54,253 nucleotides of DNA, taken from assembly GCA_011191875.1 (NCBI GenBank), contig DUFC01000003.1, positions 1 through 54,253 on the forward strand. The letters are read 5' to 3'. Position numbers and translations under genes: made by a program. Positions within the stretch are counted from its first letter, which is position 1. Every line of letters begins with the position of its first letter. Shown in pieces: positions 44,695-52,595 of the stretch. Source of the stretch: Dehalococcoidia bacterium (lineage in GTDB: Bacteria; Chloroflexota; Dehalococcoidia; Dehalococcoidales; W498). Under the pieces are notes generated by a model. The model ran no database searches. It saw only the letters and a list, made by a program, of their open reading frames with translations, and was not told where the DNA came from.

Positions 44695-45270
44695 CTAGTA
44701 TCCTCTCCCAATATCTAAGAAATATTCGTGGAACCTCAAGTCGTTAGTCAACTCAGGATGAAAGGCAGAGACTAGTAGCCTGCCCTGTCTGGCAGCCACG
44801 CCAGTGCCATCAGCTAACCTAGCTAGTACCTCTACCTCGCTACTTGTCCACTCAATTACTGGGGCTCGAATGAATATACCAAGAAAGGGCTTCTCTCCCA
44901 GCACTGGCATTGACAACTCGTTCTCAAAGCTATCCTTCTGCCTACCAAAGGCATTGCGTCTGACTGTCATATTCATAACTCCTATAGAATCCATATCCAA
45001 GCCGGAAACTTTATTGGCCAGGAGTATCATGCCAGCGCAGGTTCCAAATATGGGTAAGCCATTTTTGGCTAGATTCCTTATTTCGCACATCAAATTATAA
45101 TCCAGCATCAACTTGTTGATGGTAGTGCTTTCACCGCCAGGAATGACTAGCCCGTCCAATCCCACAAGTTCTTGGGGCAAGCGGACGGGCAAAGCCTCTA
45201 CTTTCAGTTGGTTTAATATAGCTATATGCTCAACAAAGGCTCCCTGCAAGGCAAGGACACCTATTCTCAT
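44695..45270 (-). CDS. pdxT: Pyridoxal 5'-phosphate synthase glutaminase subunit
   Basis: A 191-residue class I glutamine amidotransferase that feeds ammonia to PdxS. It has the family start MRIGVLALQGAFVEHI and GLVIPGGESTTI, the nucleophile Cys in PIFGTCAGMILLANKV (about residue 79), RNAFGRQKDSFE, FIRAP and the catalytic His/Glu near AFHPELTNDLRFHEYFL. It begins 1 base after the pdxS stop. Confidence 0.97.
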   Translation of the reverse strand: MRIGVLALQGAFVEHIAILNQLKVEALPVRLPQELVGLDGLVIPGGESTTINKLMLDYNLMCEIRNLAKNGLPIFGTCAGMILLANKVSGLDMDSIGVMNMTVRRNAFGRQKDSFENELSMPVLGEKPFLGIFIRAPVIEWTSSEVEVLARLADGTGVAARQGRLLVSAFHPELTNDLRFHEYFLDIGRGY

Positions 45271-45271
45271 C

Positions 45272-46153
45272 CTACCATCCTCTAGGTGCTAGCAGTTCTT
45301 CGACCGGGATTTGCTTTATATCTAATCCAGGCATGGCTTGTCCTAAGTTCTTGGAGACCTCAGCGATGATTTTGGGGTCTTGAAAGTGAGTAGTTGCCTT
45401 AACGATAGCCCTGGCTCTAACCTCCGGGTTGCTGGACTTAAATATACCCGAGCCAACAAAGACACCATCGGCACCCAGTTGCATCATCAGAGCGGCATCG
45501 GTTGGAGTAGCTACTCCACCAGCAGCAAAGTTAACCACCGGTAATTTCCCTGTTTTATGTATCTCCTCTACCAGCTCAAAGGGGGCTCCCATCTCTTTAG
45601 CCTGTGTCATCAACTCATCCTGGGGCATGTTTACCAGCTTGCGGATGCCATCCATCACCGCTCGCATGTGCCTTACCGCTTCTACAATATTACCGGTGCC
45701 AGCTTCACCCTTGGTTCTAATCATAGCCGCTCCCTCACCGATACGACGCACGGCTTCCCCCAAGTCACGACAACCGCAGACAAAGGGAACCTTAAAATCA
45801 TGCTTCCAGATATGGTGTGATTCATCAGCCGGGGTAAGCACCTCAGACTCATCTATAAAGTCTATATCAAGAGCCTCAAGGGCTTGAGCTTCTACGAAGT
45901 GACCTATACGGCACTTAGCCATCACCGGTATAGAGACTGCTTTCGTAATAGCTTCAATAATGGTGGGGTCAGCCATACGAGCCACACCTCCGTCAGCTCG
46001 AATATCGGCTGGAACCCTCTCCAGTGCCATCACTGCGCAAGCGCCTGCCTCCTGGGCAATCTTGGCTTGCTCAGCGTTGATTACATCCATAATCACCCCG
46101 CCCTTTAGCATTTGAGCCAGCCCAGTTTTAACCTTCCAAGTGCCAGTTTCCAT
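45272..46153 (-). CDS. pdxS: Pyridoxal 5'-phosphate synthase, lyase subunit
   Basis: Makes PLP from ribose 5-phosphate, glyceraldehyde 3-phosphate and ammonia. The 293-residue TIM barrel has [23 protein letters not shown] with the first catalytic Lys, [44 protein letters not shown] with the second Lys, [33 protein letters not shown] and [35 protein letters not shown] 46153 has GGAGAGG close by; an upstream GTG at 46174 is less likely. First gene of a five-gene minus operon with a strong promoter at 46198-46226. Confidence 0.97.
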   Translation of the reverse strand: METGTWKVKTGLAQMLKGGVIMDVINAEQAKIAQEAGACAVMALERVPADIRADGGVARMADPTIIEAITKAVSIPVMAKCRIGHFVEAQALEALDIDFIDESEVLTPADESHHIWKHDFKVPFVCGCRDLGEAVRRIGEGAAMIRTKGEAGTGNIVEAVRHMRAVMDGIRKLVNMPQDELMTQAKEMGAPFELVEEIHKTGKLPVVNFAAGGVATPTDAALMMQLGADGVFVGSGIFKSSNPEVRARAIVKATTHFQDPKIIAEVSKNLGQAMPGLDIKQIPVEELLAPRGW

Positions 46154-46197
46154 ATCCTCTCCTTGCTCTCTCACAAGCTCGTAACCCTGTTAACTAT

Positions 46198-46226
46198 ATT
46201 TTACTATTGTCTAACTTGTTTATCAA
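46198..46226 (-). promoter_or_regulatory. Sigma-70-type promoter for pdxST operon
   Basis: Minus strand: -35 TTGATA (46226-46221), 17-base spacer, -10 TAAAAT (46203-46198). Both boxes are 5 of 6. It lies 45 bases upstream of the pdxS ATG and overlaps the tail-to-promoter space after the interrupted thermonuclease gene. Confidence 0.55.
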
Positions 46227-46232
46227 CCTAGT

Positions 46233-47051
46233 CTAGTATCTCTTCCGGGAAACCTCTTTACCTTGATTATCGCAAAGCACAGCTACATCAGGTTCAGTGT
46301 TATTCCAAATAGCTTGGCTATATTCAAAACTAAATCCTCCCCATTCGGTATGATATTCGTTAGTATAAACTCGGATGCTTTTGCCCGGAGCCAAAATATA
46401 AGATGGGAAAATAAACGATGGATACCCATCTGATATATCCATTAGCACGCAACCAGCTAAATCTTGAGGTTATCCTCCGAGATTGGTGATTTCTACATAT
46501 TCATCAGACTCTACATTAGGCACCAGACCATTATAATAAATGTAAGTAATTTGTACATTTTCAACTATTATAGGTGGTAATATGATAGGTGGAGCCCAAA
46601 TTCCCCGACCAGCCTGTCTAGCTTCCGCCTCTAGCTCCTCCAAGTAACCCTGGTATTTAGTGTCAGGAGGATAAGATATGGCCCAGGCAAGCCCCTGTCT
46701 TACCAGCTCAGCATTAACGAAGGTATCATCAACATAAACATAGTGTAGAAGCCGTCCATATTGGTCAGTTTCGGTGATGTCTTTCTCTAATCGGACGGTT
46801 TCCCCTTCCACTAGCTGTCTGTTATATCTAGTTGCCTCCTGAGCTAGGGCACAAAATTCAGGTCGTTTATCGTCTAGCTCAGGCGTATCTATGCCAATAT
46901 AGCGAACCTTATATGTTGTGCCAGCAATGTTAACTTCTATGGTGTCACCGTCAATCACCCTGGTAACTAGAGGAGTAGTGGGAGCCGTACAACCAGTGGC
47001 TAAAATTAGAAGAAGCAAGCCCAAGATACTGGTGATATATTTCGTTTTCAT
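46233..47051 (-). pseudogene. Thermonuclease/lamin-tail lipoprotein interrupted by an in-frame TAA
   Basis: From ATG 47051 the frame encodes a lipoprotein signal (LLLLILATGC, lipobox ATGC). Then comes a staphylococcal-nuclease-like domain with VIDGDTIEVNI, RYIGIDTPELDD and DQYGRLLHYVYVDD (the Arg/Asp/Glu catalytic set), and GLAWAISYPPDTKYQ. After a Pro-Ile linker a lamin-tail-like (LTD) domain starts: VESDEYVEITNLGG. A TAA at 46470-46472 ends it there at 193 residues, but the frame continues PQDLAGCVLMDISDGYPSF and LAPGKSIRVYTNEYHTEWGG to the end at 46233, completing the LTD domain. The nuclease domain itself is whole, so a truncated but active nuclease is possible. Confidence 0.8.
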
Positions 47052-47118
47052 ATTCAGCCAGCACTATACTTTTATATAATTGTCATCATTATATCATAAG
47101 CTGTCTCCATATATTTAT

Positions 47119-47147
47119 TTGCATTTCAGGTTATTTTATGTTAATAT
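47119..47147 (+). promoter_or_regulatory. Possible promoter for the thiC leader
   Basis: TTGCAT (47119-47124), 17-base spacer, TAATAT (47142-47147). Match is only moderate, but the predicted start near 47154 sits just ahead of the aptamer at 47173, as expected for a riboswitch-controlled transcript. Confidence 0.4.
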
Positions 47148-47172
47148 TTCAAGGTAAAGTTTGATATTTTAA

Positions 47173-47254
47173 CCGCTAGGGGTGCATAAGCTGAGAGGCG
47201 GTTTGATGCCAACCCTTGGAACCTGATCTCGATAGTGCGAGCGTAGGGAAGCGG
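47173..47254 (+). promoter_or_regulatory. TPP riboswitch aptamer
   Basis: Contains the conserved THI-element core: GGGGTGC (47179-47185), CTGAGA (47191-47196), ACCTGATC (47221-47228) and GCGTAGGGAAG (47241-47251). The closing helix P1 is CCGCT (47173-47177) with AGCGG (47250-47254). It binds thiamine pyrophosphate and controls thiC and probably the genes behind it. It is followed by an intrinsic terminator and an alternative pairing, so control is by transcription termination. Confidence 0.95.
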
Positions 47255-47263
47255 CTGTCTTAG

Positions 47264-47310
47264 ACCAAGGGTCTATTATTACCAGCCGAAGCCCTTGGTT
47301 TTATTTATTT
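47264..47310 (+). terminator. Riboswitch-controlled intrinsic terminator
   Basis: ACCAAGGG (47264-47271) pairs with CCCTTGGT (47292-47299) across a 20-base loop, followed by TTTATTTATTT. The shared sequence CCAAGGGT (47265-47272) can instead pair perfectly with ACCCTTGG (47212-47219) inside the aptamer, which would be the antiterminator when no TPP is bound. The thiC ATG is at 47321. Confidence 0.8.
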
Positions 47311-47320
47311 AGAGGCGAAC

Positions 47321-48622
47321 ATGACTCAACTGGAATTAGCTAGAGACGGTACTATTTCACCCCAAATGGAACTGGTAGCACAGTATGAAGGGGTGGAGGC
47401 TGAGTTTATTCGGCAGGGTGTAGCCTTAGGGACAATTGTAATTCCGGCTAATACTAGGCATACAAATCTTGCTCCCTGTGGCATAGGACAAGGACTTAAA
47501 ACCAAGGTCAATGCCAATATCGGGACTTCTTCCGACTTTGGCAATATTGATACCGAGTTGGAAAAGGTGCGAGTAGCTATTGACTCCGGAGCAGATACAA
47601 TTATGGATCTAAGCACTGGCGGTGACATATCGTCTATTCGGCGGAACATTATCACATCTAGCTCGTTACCAGTAGGAACAGTACCCATCTACCAGGCGGG
47701 GATTAAGGCAATAGCTAAACACGGCGCCATAGTTAAGATGACCGTCGATGAACTGTTTACCGTGATTGAAGAGCATGCCCGGGATGGTGTTGATTTCATA
47801 ACGGTGCATTGTGGCGTAACCCAGTCAGCCATTTCCCGGCTTAAACAGCAGGGGAGGGTAGCTGATGTTGTATCTCGAGGCGGTGCTTTCCTGATAGGCT
47901 GGATGCTCTACAATGAGCGCGAGAATCCTCTTTATGAATACTTTGACCGCTTACTGGAGATAGCTAAACAGTTTGACATAACATTGAGTCTCGGTGATGG
48001 TATGCGTCCCGGTAGCATAGCTGATGCTACCGACCGTCCCCAAATAGAGGAGTTGCTTACTTTAGGGGAGTTAGTAAACCAGGCTCAGCAAGCCGGAGTT
48101 CAGGTAATGGTTGAGGGTCCGGGGCACCTACCACTGAATCAAATTGAGACCAATGTTCGTTTACAGAAGGCTATTTGTAAGGGGGCTCCTTTCTATGTGC
48201 TGGGTCCGCTAGTAACTGATGTTGCCGCTGGTTATGACCATATCACTGGAGCTATAGGTGGTGCTATTGCTGCTGCTGCCGGCACTGATTTTTTATGCTA
48301 CGTAACGCCAGCCGAACATCTTTCCCTGCCTGACCCTGAGGATGTGAGTCAAGGAGTAATTGCCTCACGCATTGCCGCTCATGCCGCTGATATAGTTAAG
48401 GAAGTAAAAGGTGCCCAGGAGTGGGATAGAAAGATGTCTATGGCTCGAAAGAAGCTTGACTGGGAAGAACAAGCCAGGTTGTCCTTAGACCCTAAGCGGT
48501 CTCGCCAAGTTCATAGTAAGCACGATTCCGCCGGATCGGCTTGCAGTATGTGTGGGGAGTTCTGCGCTATGGCACTAATGGAAAAGTATCTAGGCATCTC
48601 AGCCCCAAGGTCTGGCTTTTAG
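47321..48622 (+). CDS. thiC: Phosphomethylpyrimidine synthase ThiC
   Basis: A radical SAM enzyme that rearranges aminoimidazole ribotide to HMP phosphate for thiamine. The 433-residue form lacks the long N-terminal domain of the Escherichia coli enzyme, as in many anaerobes. Signature parts are [71 protein letters not shown] and [24 protein letters not shown]. The C-terminal iron-sulfur motif reads CSMCGEFC, spacing CX2CX3C rather than the CX2CX4C I recall for the longer form. Directly under the TPP riboswitch. Confidence 0.97.
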   Translation: MTQLELARDGTISPQMELVAQYEGVEAEFIRQGVALGTIVIPANTRHTNLAPCGIGQGLKTKVNANIGTSSDFGNIDTELEKVRVAIDSGADTIMDLSTGGDISSIRRNIITSSSLPVGTVPIYQAGIKAIAKHGAIVKMTVDELFTVIEEHARDGVDFITVHCGVTQSAISRLKQQGRVADVVSRGGAFLIGWMLYNERENPLYEYFDRLLEIAKQFDITLSLGDGMRPGSIADATDRPQIEELLTLGELVNQAQQAGVQVMVEGPGHLPLNQIETNVRLQKAICKGAPFYVLGPLVTDVAAGYDHITGAIGGAIAAAAGTDFLCYVTPAEHLSLPDPEDVSQGVIASRIAAHAADIVKEVKGAQEWDRKMSMARKKLDWEEQARLSLDPKRSRQVHSKHDSAGSACSMCGEFCAMALMEKYLGISAPRSGF

Positions 48623-48645
48623 CATAATAAAGAAGAGAGGTTAAA

Positions 48646-49458
48646 ATGACATTATTTCACCAGGTCAGGGAAGGAGAAGTTACTAAGGCTATCGTGGGTA
48701 GCTTTTTACGCCAGTTTGAGGAATATGTTTACAGTGATGTCATTATTGTTGGTGGCGGACCCAGCGGACTTATAGCCGGGAGAGAACTGGGTAAGGCTGG
48801 ATACAAAGTCCTGATTATAGAGAGGAATAACTATCTGGGTGGTGGCTTCTGGGTGGGTGGTTATTTTATGAATAAGGTTACTCTAAGAGCCCCATCCCAG
48901 GAGATTCTTGATGAGGTGAATGTTCCCTACTCTGAGGCTAGCGAAGGTCTTTATGTAGCTGATGCCCCTCATGCCTGTTCTAAGCTCATTGGTGCTACCT
49001 GTGATGCCGGGGTTAAGATTTTCAACTTAACTCTTATGGAAGACTTGATAGTGCGTGAAGATAATATGGTAGCCGGGTTAGTGGTTAATTGGAGTCCTAT
49101 TGCCTATCTGCCTAAGGAGGTCTCAGCCCTTGACCCGATACCCCTGGAAACAAGGGTGGTAATTGATGCCACCGGTCATGATGCCTGTGTGGCTAGAAAA
49201 CTGGAGCATCGTAGTGCGCTCAAGCTGACCGGAGAAGGAGCCATGTGGATTGAGAAATCGGAGGAGGCTGTGGTGGAGCACACTGGTGAGGTCTATCCCG
49301 GGTTAATTGTAACTGGTATGGCAGTAGCCACTGTTTACGGGTTACCACGCATGGGACCTACCTTTGGCGCTATGCTTCTCTCAGGGAAGCGAGCGGCTGA
49401 AGTTGCTATAGGGATTCTGCAACAAATTGAGGAAAGCTCAGTAACTGAAAATGGGTAG
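48646..49458 (+). CDS. thi4: Thi4-family thiazole synthase (probably sulfide-dependent)
   Basis: A 270-residue FAD/NAD-fold protein of the Thi4 family, which makes the thiamine thiazole from NAD and glycine. It has YSDVIIVGGGPSGLIAGRELGKAGYKV (dinucleotide fold), NNYLGGGFWVGGYFMNKVTL, DAPHACSKLIGAT, VAGLVVNWSPIAYL, and VIDATGHDA. In yeast Thi4 a suicidal Cys donates sulfur just before MDP. Here the aligned stretch is SALDP (residues 160-164), with no Cys, so it should use free sulfide as archaeal enzymes do, though those usually carry His there. It starts 23 bases after thiC and overlaps the next gene by 8 bases. Confidence 0.88.
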   Translation: MTLFHQVREGEVTKAIVGSFLRQFEEYVYSDVIIVGGGPSGLIAGRELGKAGYKVLIIERNNYLGGGFWVGGYFMNKVTLRAPSQEILDEVNVPYSEASEGLYVADAPHACSKLIGATCDAGVKIFNLTLMEDLIVREDNMVAGLVVNWSPIAYLPKEVSALDPIPLETRVVIDATGHDACVARKLEHRSALKLTGEGAMWIEKSEEAVVEHTGEVYPGLIVTGMAVATVYGLPRMGPTFGAMLLSGKRAAEVAIGILQQIEESSVTENG

Positions 49459-50563
49459 CGCACTTAATATAGGCAAGCTGTTTGGTATACAACTCAGGCT
49501 GCACTACAGCTGGTTTATTATATTTGTTTTCTTTACTATCTTATTAGTTTCACCTCACTGGTTATCACCGTCTTGGTGGATTATAGGTATAATTACCTGC
49601 CTGCTATTTTTTGCCTCAGTAGTTGCTCACGAGCTTGCTCACAGCCTTGTGGGTAGAGCCAATGGTATCCCGATAAAAAGCATAACCCTTTTTATCTTTG
49701 GTGGCGTCGCCCAGATGACTAAGGAGGCAACGCGCCCAGGGGCTGAGTTCAAGATGGCAGCCGCTGGTCCCGCCTGTAGCCTGGCAATTGGTGGCTTGTT
49801 TTTTGGCCTGTTCTGGCTCTTTCCCCCAGACATAGCCGAGCCTATAGCTACTATGGTTTATTGGCTAGCCTATATAAATGTGGCACTGGCAATTTTCAAT
49901 CTAATTCCGGGCTTCCCTTTAGATGGTGGGCGTGTTTTACGTTCCTTTCTTTGGCAAGTTACCGGTGACTATCAGCGCTCCACCCGAATTGCCACCCAAG
50001 TGGGGCGGGGCGTAGGCTATCTCTTCATACTAGGTGGCATTTTAATAGCCTTCCTGCGTCCATTTGGTCTGGATTGGTTTAGCGGTTTGTGGCTAGTCTT
50101 TATCGGCTGGTTCCTGGAAAACGCTGCCTCAGCTAGCTATCGTCAAGCTAAATGGCGGGAAGCATTATTTAAGTTTACTGCTTCACAGGTGATGACTTCT
50201 AACTGCCCGGTAGTTCCTTCAAGTGCTACAGTTAATCAGTTGGTTCAAGGATACATCTTTACCGGTGGGCATCACCTCTTTCTGGTAGCTGACGAAGGCA
50301 AGCTAGAGGGCATTTTAACCTTACAGAATATTACATCTGTTTCTAATCAAAATCGGGATGTAACTCAAGTAAAAGAGATAATGACCCCAATTAATAAGCT
50401 AAAGGCAGTTCGTCCTGACCAGGATGCTCTAAGTATACTGGAGCAGATGGATGAGAATGATATGAACCAGATGCCGGTAGTGAGTGAGGGTAGGGTTATC
50501 GGGTTGATTGCCCGTGATAACCTGCTAAGGTTCCTCCGCATCCGTTCTGTATTGGGGATATAA
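49451..50563 (+). CDS. M50-family intramembrane (site-2) protease with CBS pair
   Basis: A 370-residue membrane protease. HELAH in SVVAHELAHSLVGRANG (about residues 58-72) and NLIPGFPLDGGRVLRS (about 150-165) supply the zinc site. The membrane part is residues 15-225. The C-terminal 130 residues are a CBS pair (ASQVMTSNCPVVPSSATVNQLV, VKEIMTPINKLKAVRPDQDALSILEQMD), which bind adenine nucleotides. Family members cleave anti-sigma factors or other membrane proteins. It overlaps thi4 by 8 bases, an unusual place for a protease; function in thiamine metabolism is not implied. Confidence 0.9.
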   Translation: MGSALNIGKLFGIQLRLHYSWFIIFVFFTILLVSPHWLSPSWWIIGIITCLLFFASVVAHELAHSLVGRANGIPIKSITLFIFGGVAQMTKEATRPGAEFKMAAAGPACSLAIGGLFFGLFWLFPPDIAEPIATMVYWLAYINVALAIFNLIPGFPLDGGRVLRSFLWQVTGDYQRSTRIATQVGRGVGYLFILGGILIAFLRPFGLDWFSGLWLVFIGWFLENAASASYRQAKWREALFKFTASQVMTSNCPVVPSSATVNQLVQGYIFTGGHHLFLVADEGKLEGILTLQNITSVSNQNRDVTQVKEIMTPINKLKAVRPDQDALSILEQMDENDMNQMPVVSEGRVIGLIARDNLLRFLRIRSVLGI

Positions 50564-50587
50564 TTATTTATCAACAGGGGCTGCAAT

Positions 50588-51772
50588 TTGTATGATGTAT
50601 TAGTTGTAGGTGGTGGACCGATAGGGAGCCACGTGGCCTATAAGCTCGCTGGGATGGGCTATGGTGTAGTTGTGCTGGAGCGAAAGGAAAAGCTGGGAGA
50701 ACAGGTTTGCTGTACCGGCATTATAAGCCAGGAGTGCGTTGATTCTTTTGCTATTGATAACAATGTTATTTTGAGGCAGGTAAATAGTGCCAGATTATTT
50801 CCACCTTCAGGGAGATTGCTTAGGCTGTGGCGGCAAGAAACCCAGGCTTGTATCGTAGACCGAGCTGCTTTTGATGTAGCTGTAGCTAATAGGGCTCAAG
50901 ATAAAGGGGCAGAATATATACTAAACAGCCTCGTCAGGGATATAGAGAGGAAGGATGACACAGTTAATGTTGAGGCAATTCGTCTTGGAGAAACGTTAAA
51001 CTTTGAAGCCAGAGCAGTAGTCGTTGCCACTGGCTTTGGCTCAAAACTTACTAAACGGCTGGGGTTAGGTAAGTCTAGAGATTTTGTCATGGGAGCTCAA
51101 GCTGAGGTAGTAACGAACGGGGTAGATGAGGTAGAGGTCTTTTTCGGTCAGGAGACAGCTCCTGGTTTTTTTGCCTGGCTGGTGCCAACCTCACCGCAGA
51201 GAGCCCTGGTAGGGTTGCTGTCGCGCCGCAGTCCAGAGCTTTACTTAAAAAAGTTTATGTCAGCCTTGCTGGCTGAAAAAAAGATAGCCTCAACTGAGGC
51301 TGAGCTAAGCTATGGTGGAATTCCGCTGAAGCCACTGGCCAAAACTTACAGCCAGAGGTTAATAGTAGTAGGAGACGCCGCTGGTCAAGTGAAGCCAACC
51401 ACCGGCGGTGGCATCTATTATGGTTTATTGTGTGCTGACATAGCTGCTAATACTCTGAACCGAGCGTTACAAAACGATGACCTATCAGCTAAAGGTCTGG
51501 CTAGCTATGAGCGACAGTGGAGGAGAAAGCTCCGGCAAGAGCTGAAAACAGGCTATTACGCCCGAAAATTTTACGAGCGCCTGAGTGACAAGCACATTAA
51601 TAGGATATTTGACATAATAATATCTAATGGCATTCATGATACTCTACTTAAAGCCGAGGAGCTATCCTTTGACTGGCAGGGTAAGGCTGTGTTGAGGTTG
51701 ATGGGGCACAGGGCAATTTCTAAAGCTCTTGAGATGATGAAGATACCGTTTCATTTAGGAGAGGGCAGATGA
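50588..51772 (+). CDS. Geranylgeranyl-reductase-family FAD oxidoreductase
   Basis: A 394-residue flavoprotein of the digeranylgeranyl/geranylgeranyl reductase group. It has YDVLVVGGGPIGSHVAYKLAGMGYGVVVLERKEKLGEQVCCTGIIS (FAD motif), a Cys pair CC, IVDRAAFDVAVANRA, and LIVVGDAAGQVKPTTGGGIYYGL. It probably saturates isoprenoid chains; candidates are menaquinone side chains or lipids. Start is a TTG at 50588 with AGGGG upstream, which places the flavin motif at the normal position near the N-terminus. It overlaps the next gene by 4 bases. Confidence 0.87.
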   Translation: MYDVLVVGGGPIGSHVAYKLAGMGYGVVVLERKEKLGEQVCCTGIISQECVDSFAIDNNVILRQVNSARLFPPSGRLLRLWRQETQACIVDRAAFDVAVANRAQDKGAEYILNSLVRDIERKDDTVNVEAIRLGETLNFEARAVVVATGFGSKLTKRLGLGKSRDFVMGAQAEVVTNGVDEVEVFFGQETAPGFFAWLVPTSPQRALVGLLSRRSPELYLKKFMSALLAEKKIASTEAELSYGGIPLKPLAKTYSQRLIVVGDAAGQVKPTTGGGIYYGLLCADIAANTLNRALQNDDLSAKGLASYERQWRRKLRQELKTGYYARKFYERLSDKHINRIFDIIISNGIHDTLLKAEELSFDWQGKAVLRLMGHRAISKALEMMKIPFHLGEGR

Positions 51773-52575
51773 ATAGCAGCAGCCAGAGTCCAAGATTGGG
51801 TGAGGCAGCCAACAGTTTTCTAGCTAGTTTGTCACTGGAAGAATGGAAAACAAGCCAGCAAGAAGTATATAAGTTCGTTCGCTGGTATGGCTGGGAGCAA
51901 CCGTTTTCTGGGCTTTCTGCCCCCGAAGTAGCTAACTATGCTGAGCGGTTATCATTATCTGATACCGATTATATAAAAAGGCTTGAACTTATAAAAGCCT
52001 TTCTGGTTTATGCTAGGAAGGAAGGGTGGAGTAAGAGCAATCTAGCCACTCACCTTAAGATTAAGAAGAGGAAAACCCCGCTTCAGTCTTCAATCAGGCA
52101 GGATTTGCCTGAGATTATTTCTTTAACTCGGCAAGGGTATACTGAACTGGATGCTGAGCTGGCAGCCCTCAAGAGTCGGCGTCTTCAGGCTATTGATGAA
52201 GTGCGTAGAGCAAGGGCAGACAAGGACTTCCGCGAGAATGCACCTCTGGAGACAGCTAGAGAACAGTACGCTCAGTTGGAAGGACGGATTAGACAGCTAG
52301 AAGAAACTCTAAAGTCAGCGATTATTATTGATGAGAAACAAGAGGTAACATTCAAGGCAAGTATTGGTGATAATGTTATCCTGAGCGATTTGATTTCTGG
52401 CGAAGAACTACACTATACATTAGTCAGTACCAGAGAGGCAGACCCAACCAGAGGGAAGATTTCCAAGGCTTCACCTATAGGTAAAGCGCTGTTGGGTCGA
52501 GTTCAGGGAGAGGTAATAGAAGTAACGGCACCAGCCGGCAAGTTACGCTATCAAATTAAGCAGATTAAACGTTAA
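51769..52575 (+). CDS. GreA/GreB-like transcription factor with N-terminal recombinase SAM-like domain
   Basis: A 268-residue fusion. Residues about 10-95 resemble the SAM-like core-binding domain of tyrosine recombinases (SLEEWKTSQQEVYKFVRWYG, SAPEVANYAERL, YIKRLELIKAFLVYARKEGW). After a linker, residues about 120-195 are a coiled coil with DKDFREN, where D153 and E156 match the tip acidic residues of GreA used to rescue stalled polymerase. Residues 200-268 are the FKBP-like C-domain (SIGDNVILSDLISGEE, ISKASPIGKALLGRVQGEVIEVTAPAGKLRYQIKQI). It would cleave backtracked RNA in polymerase; the first domain's role is unknown. Overlaps the flavoprotein gene by 4 bases. Confidence 0.85.
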   Translation: MNSSSQSPRLGEAANSFLASLSLEEWKTSQQEVYKFVRWYGWEQPFSGLSAPEVANYAERLSLSDTDYIKRLELIKAFLVYARKEGWSKSNLATHLKIKKRKTPLQSSIRQDLPEIISLTRQGYTELDAELAALKSRRLQAIDEVRRARADKDFRENAPLETAREQYAQLEGRIRQLEETLKSAIIIDEKQEVTFKASIGDNVILSDLISGEELHYTLVSTREADPTRGKISKASPIGKALLGRVQGEVIEVTAPAGKLRYQIKQIKR

Positions 52576-52595
52576 CAAGGCAAACGGTTGGACTA

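Noticed and set aside
13343-47051. Codon reassignment (for example TGA or TAG as sense) to explain the interrupted genes
   Set aside because: All three stops are involved, and ordinary genes in the window end at each of them.
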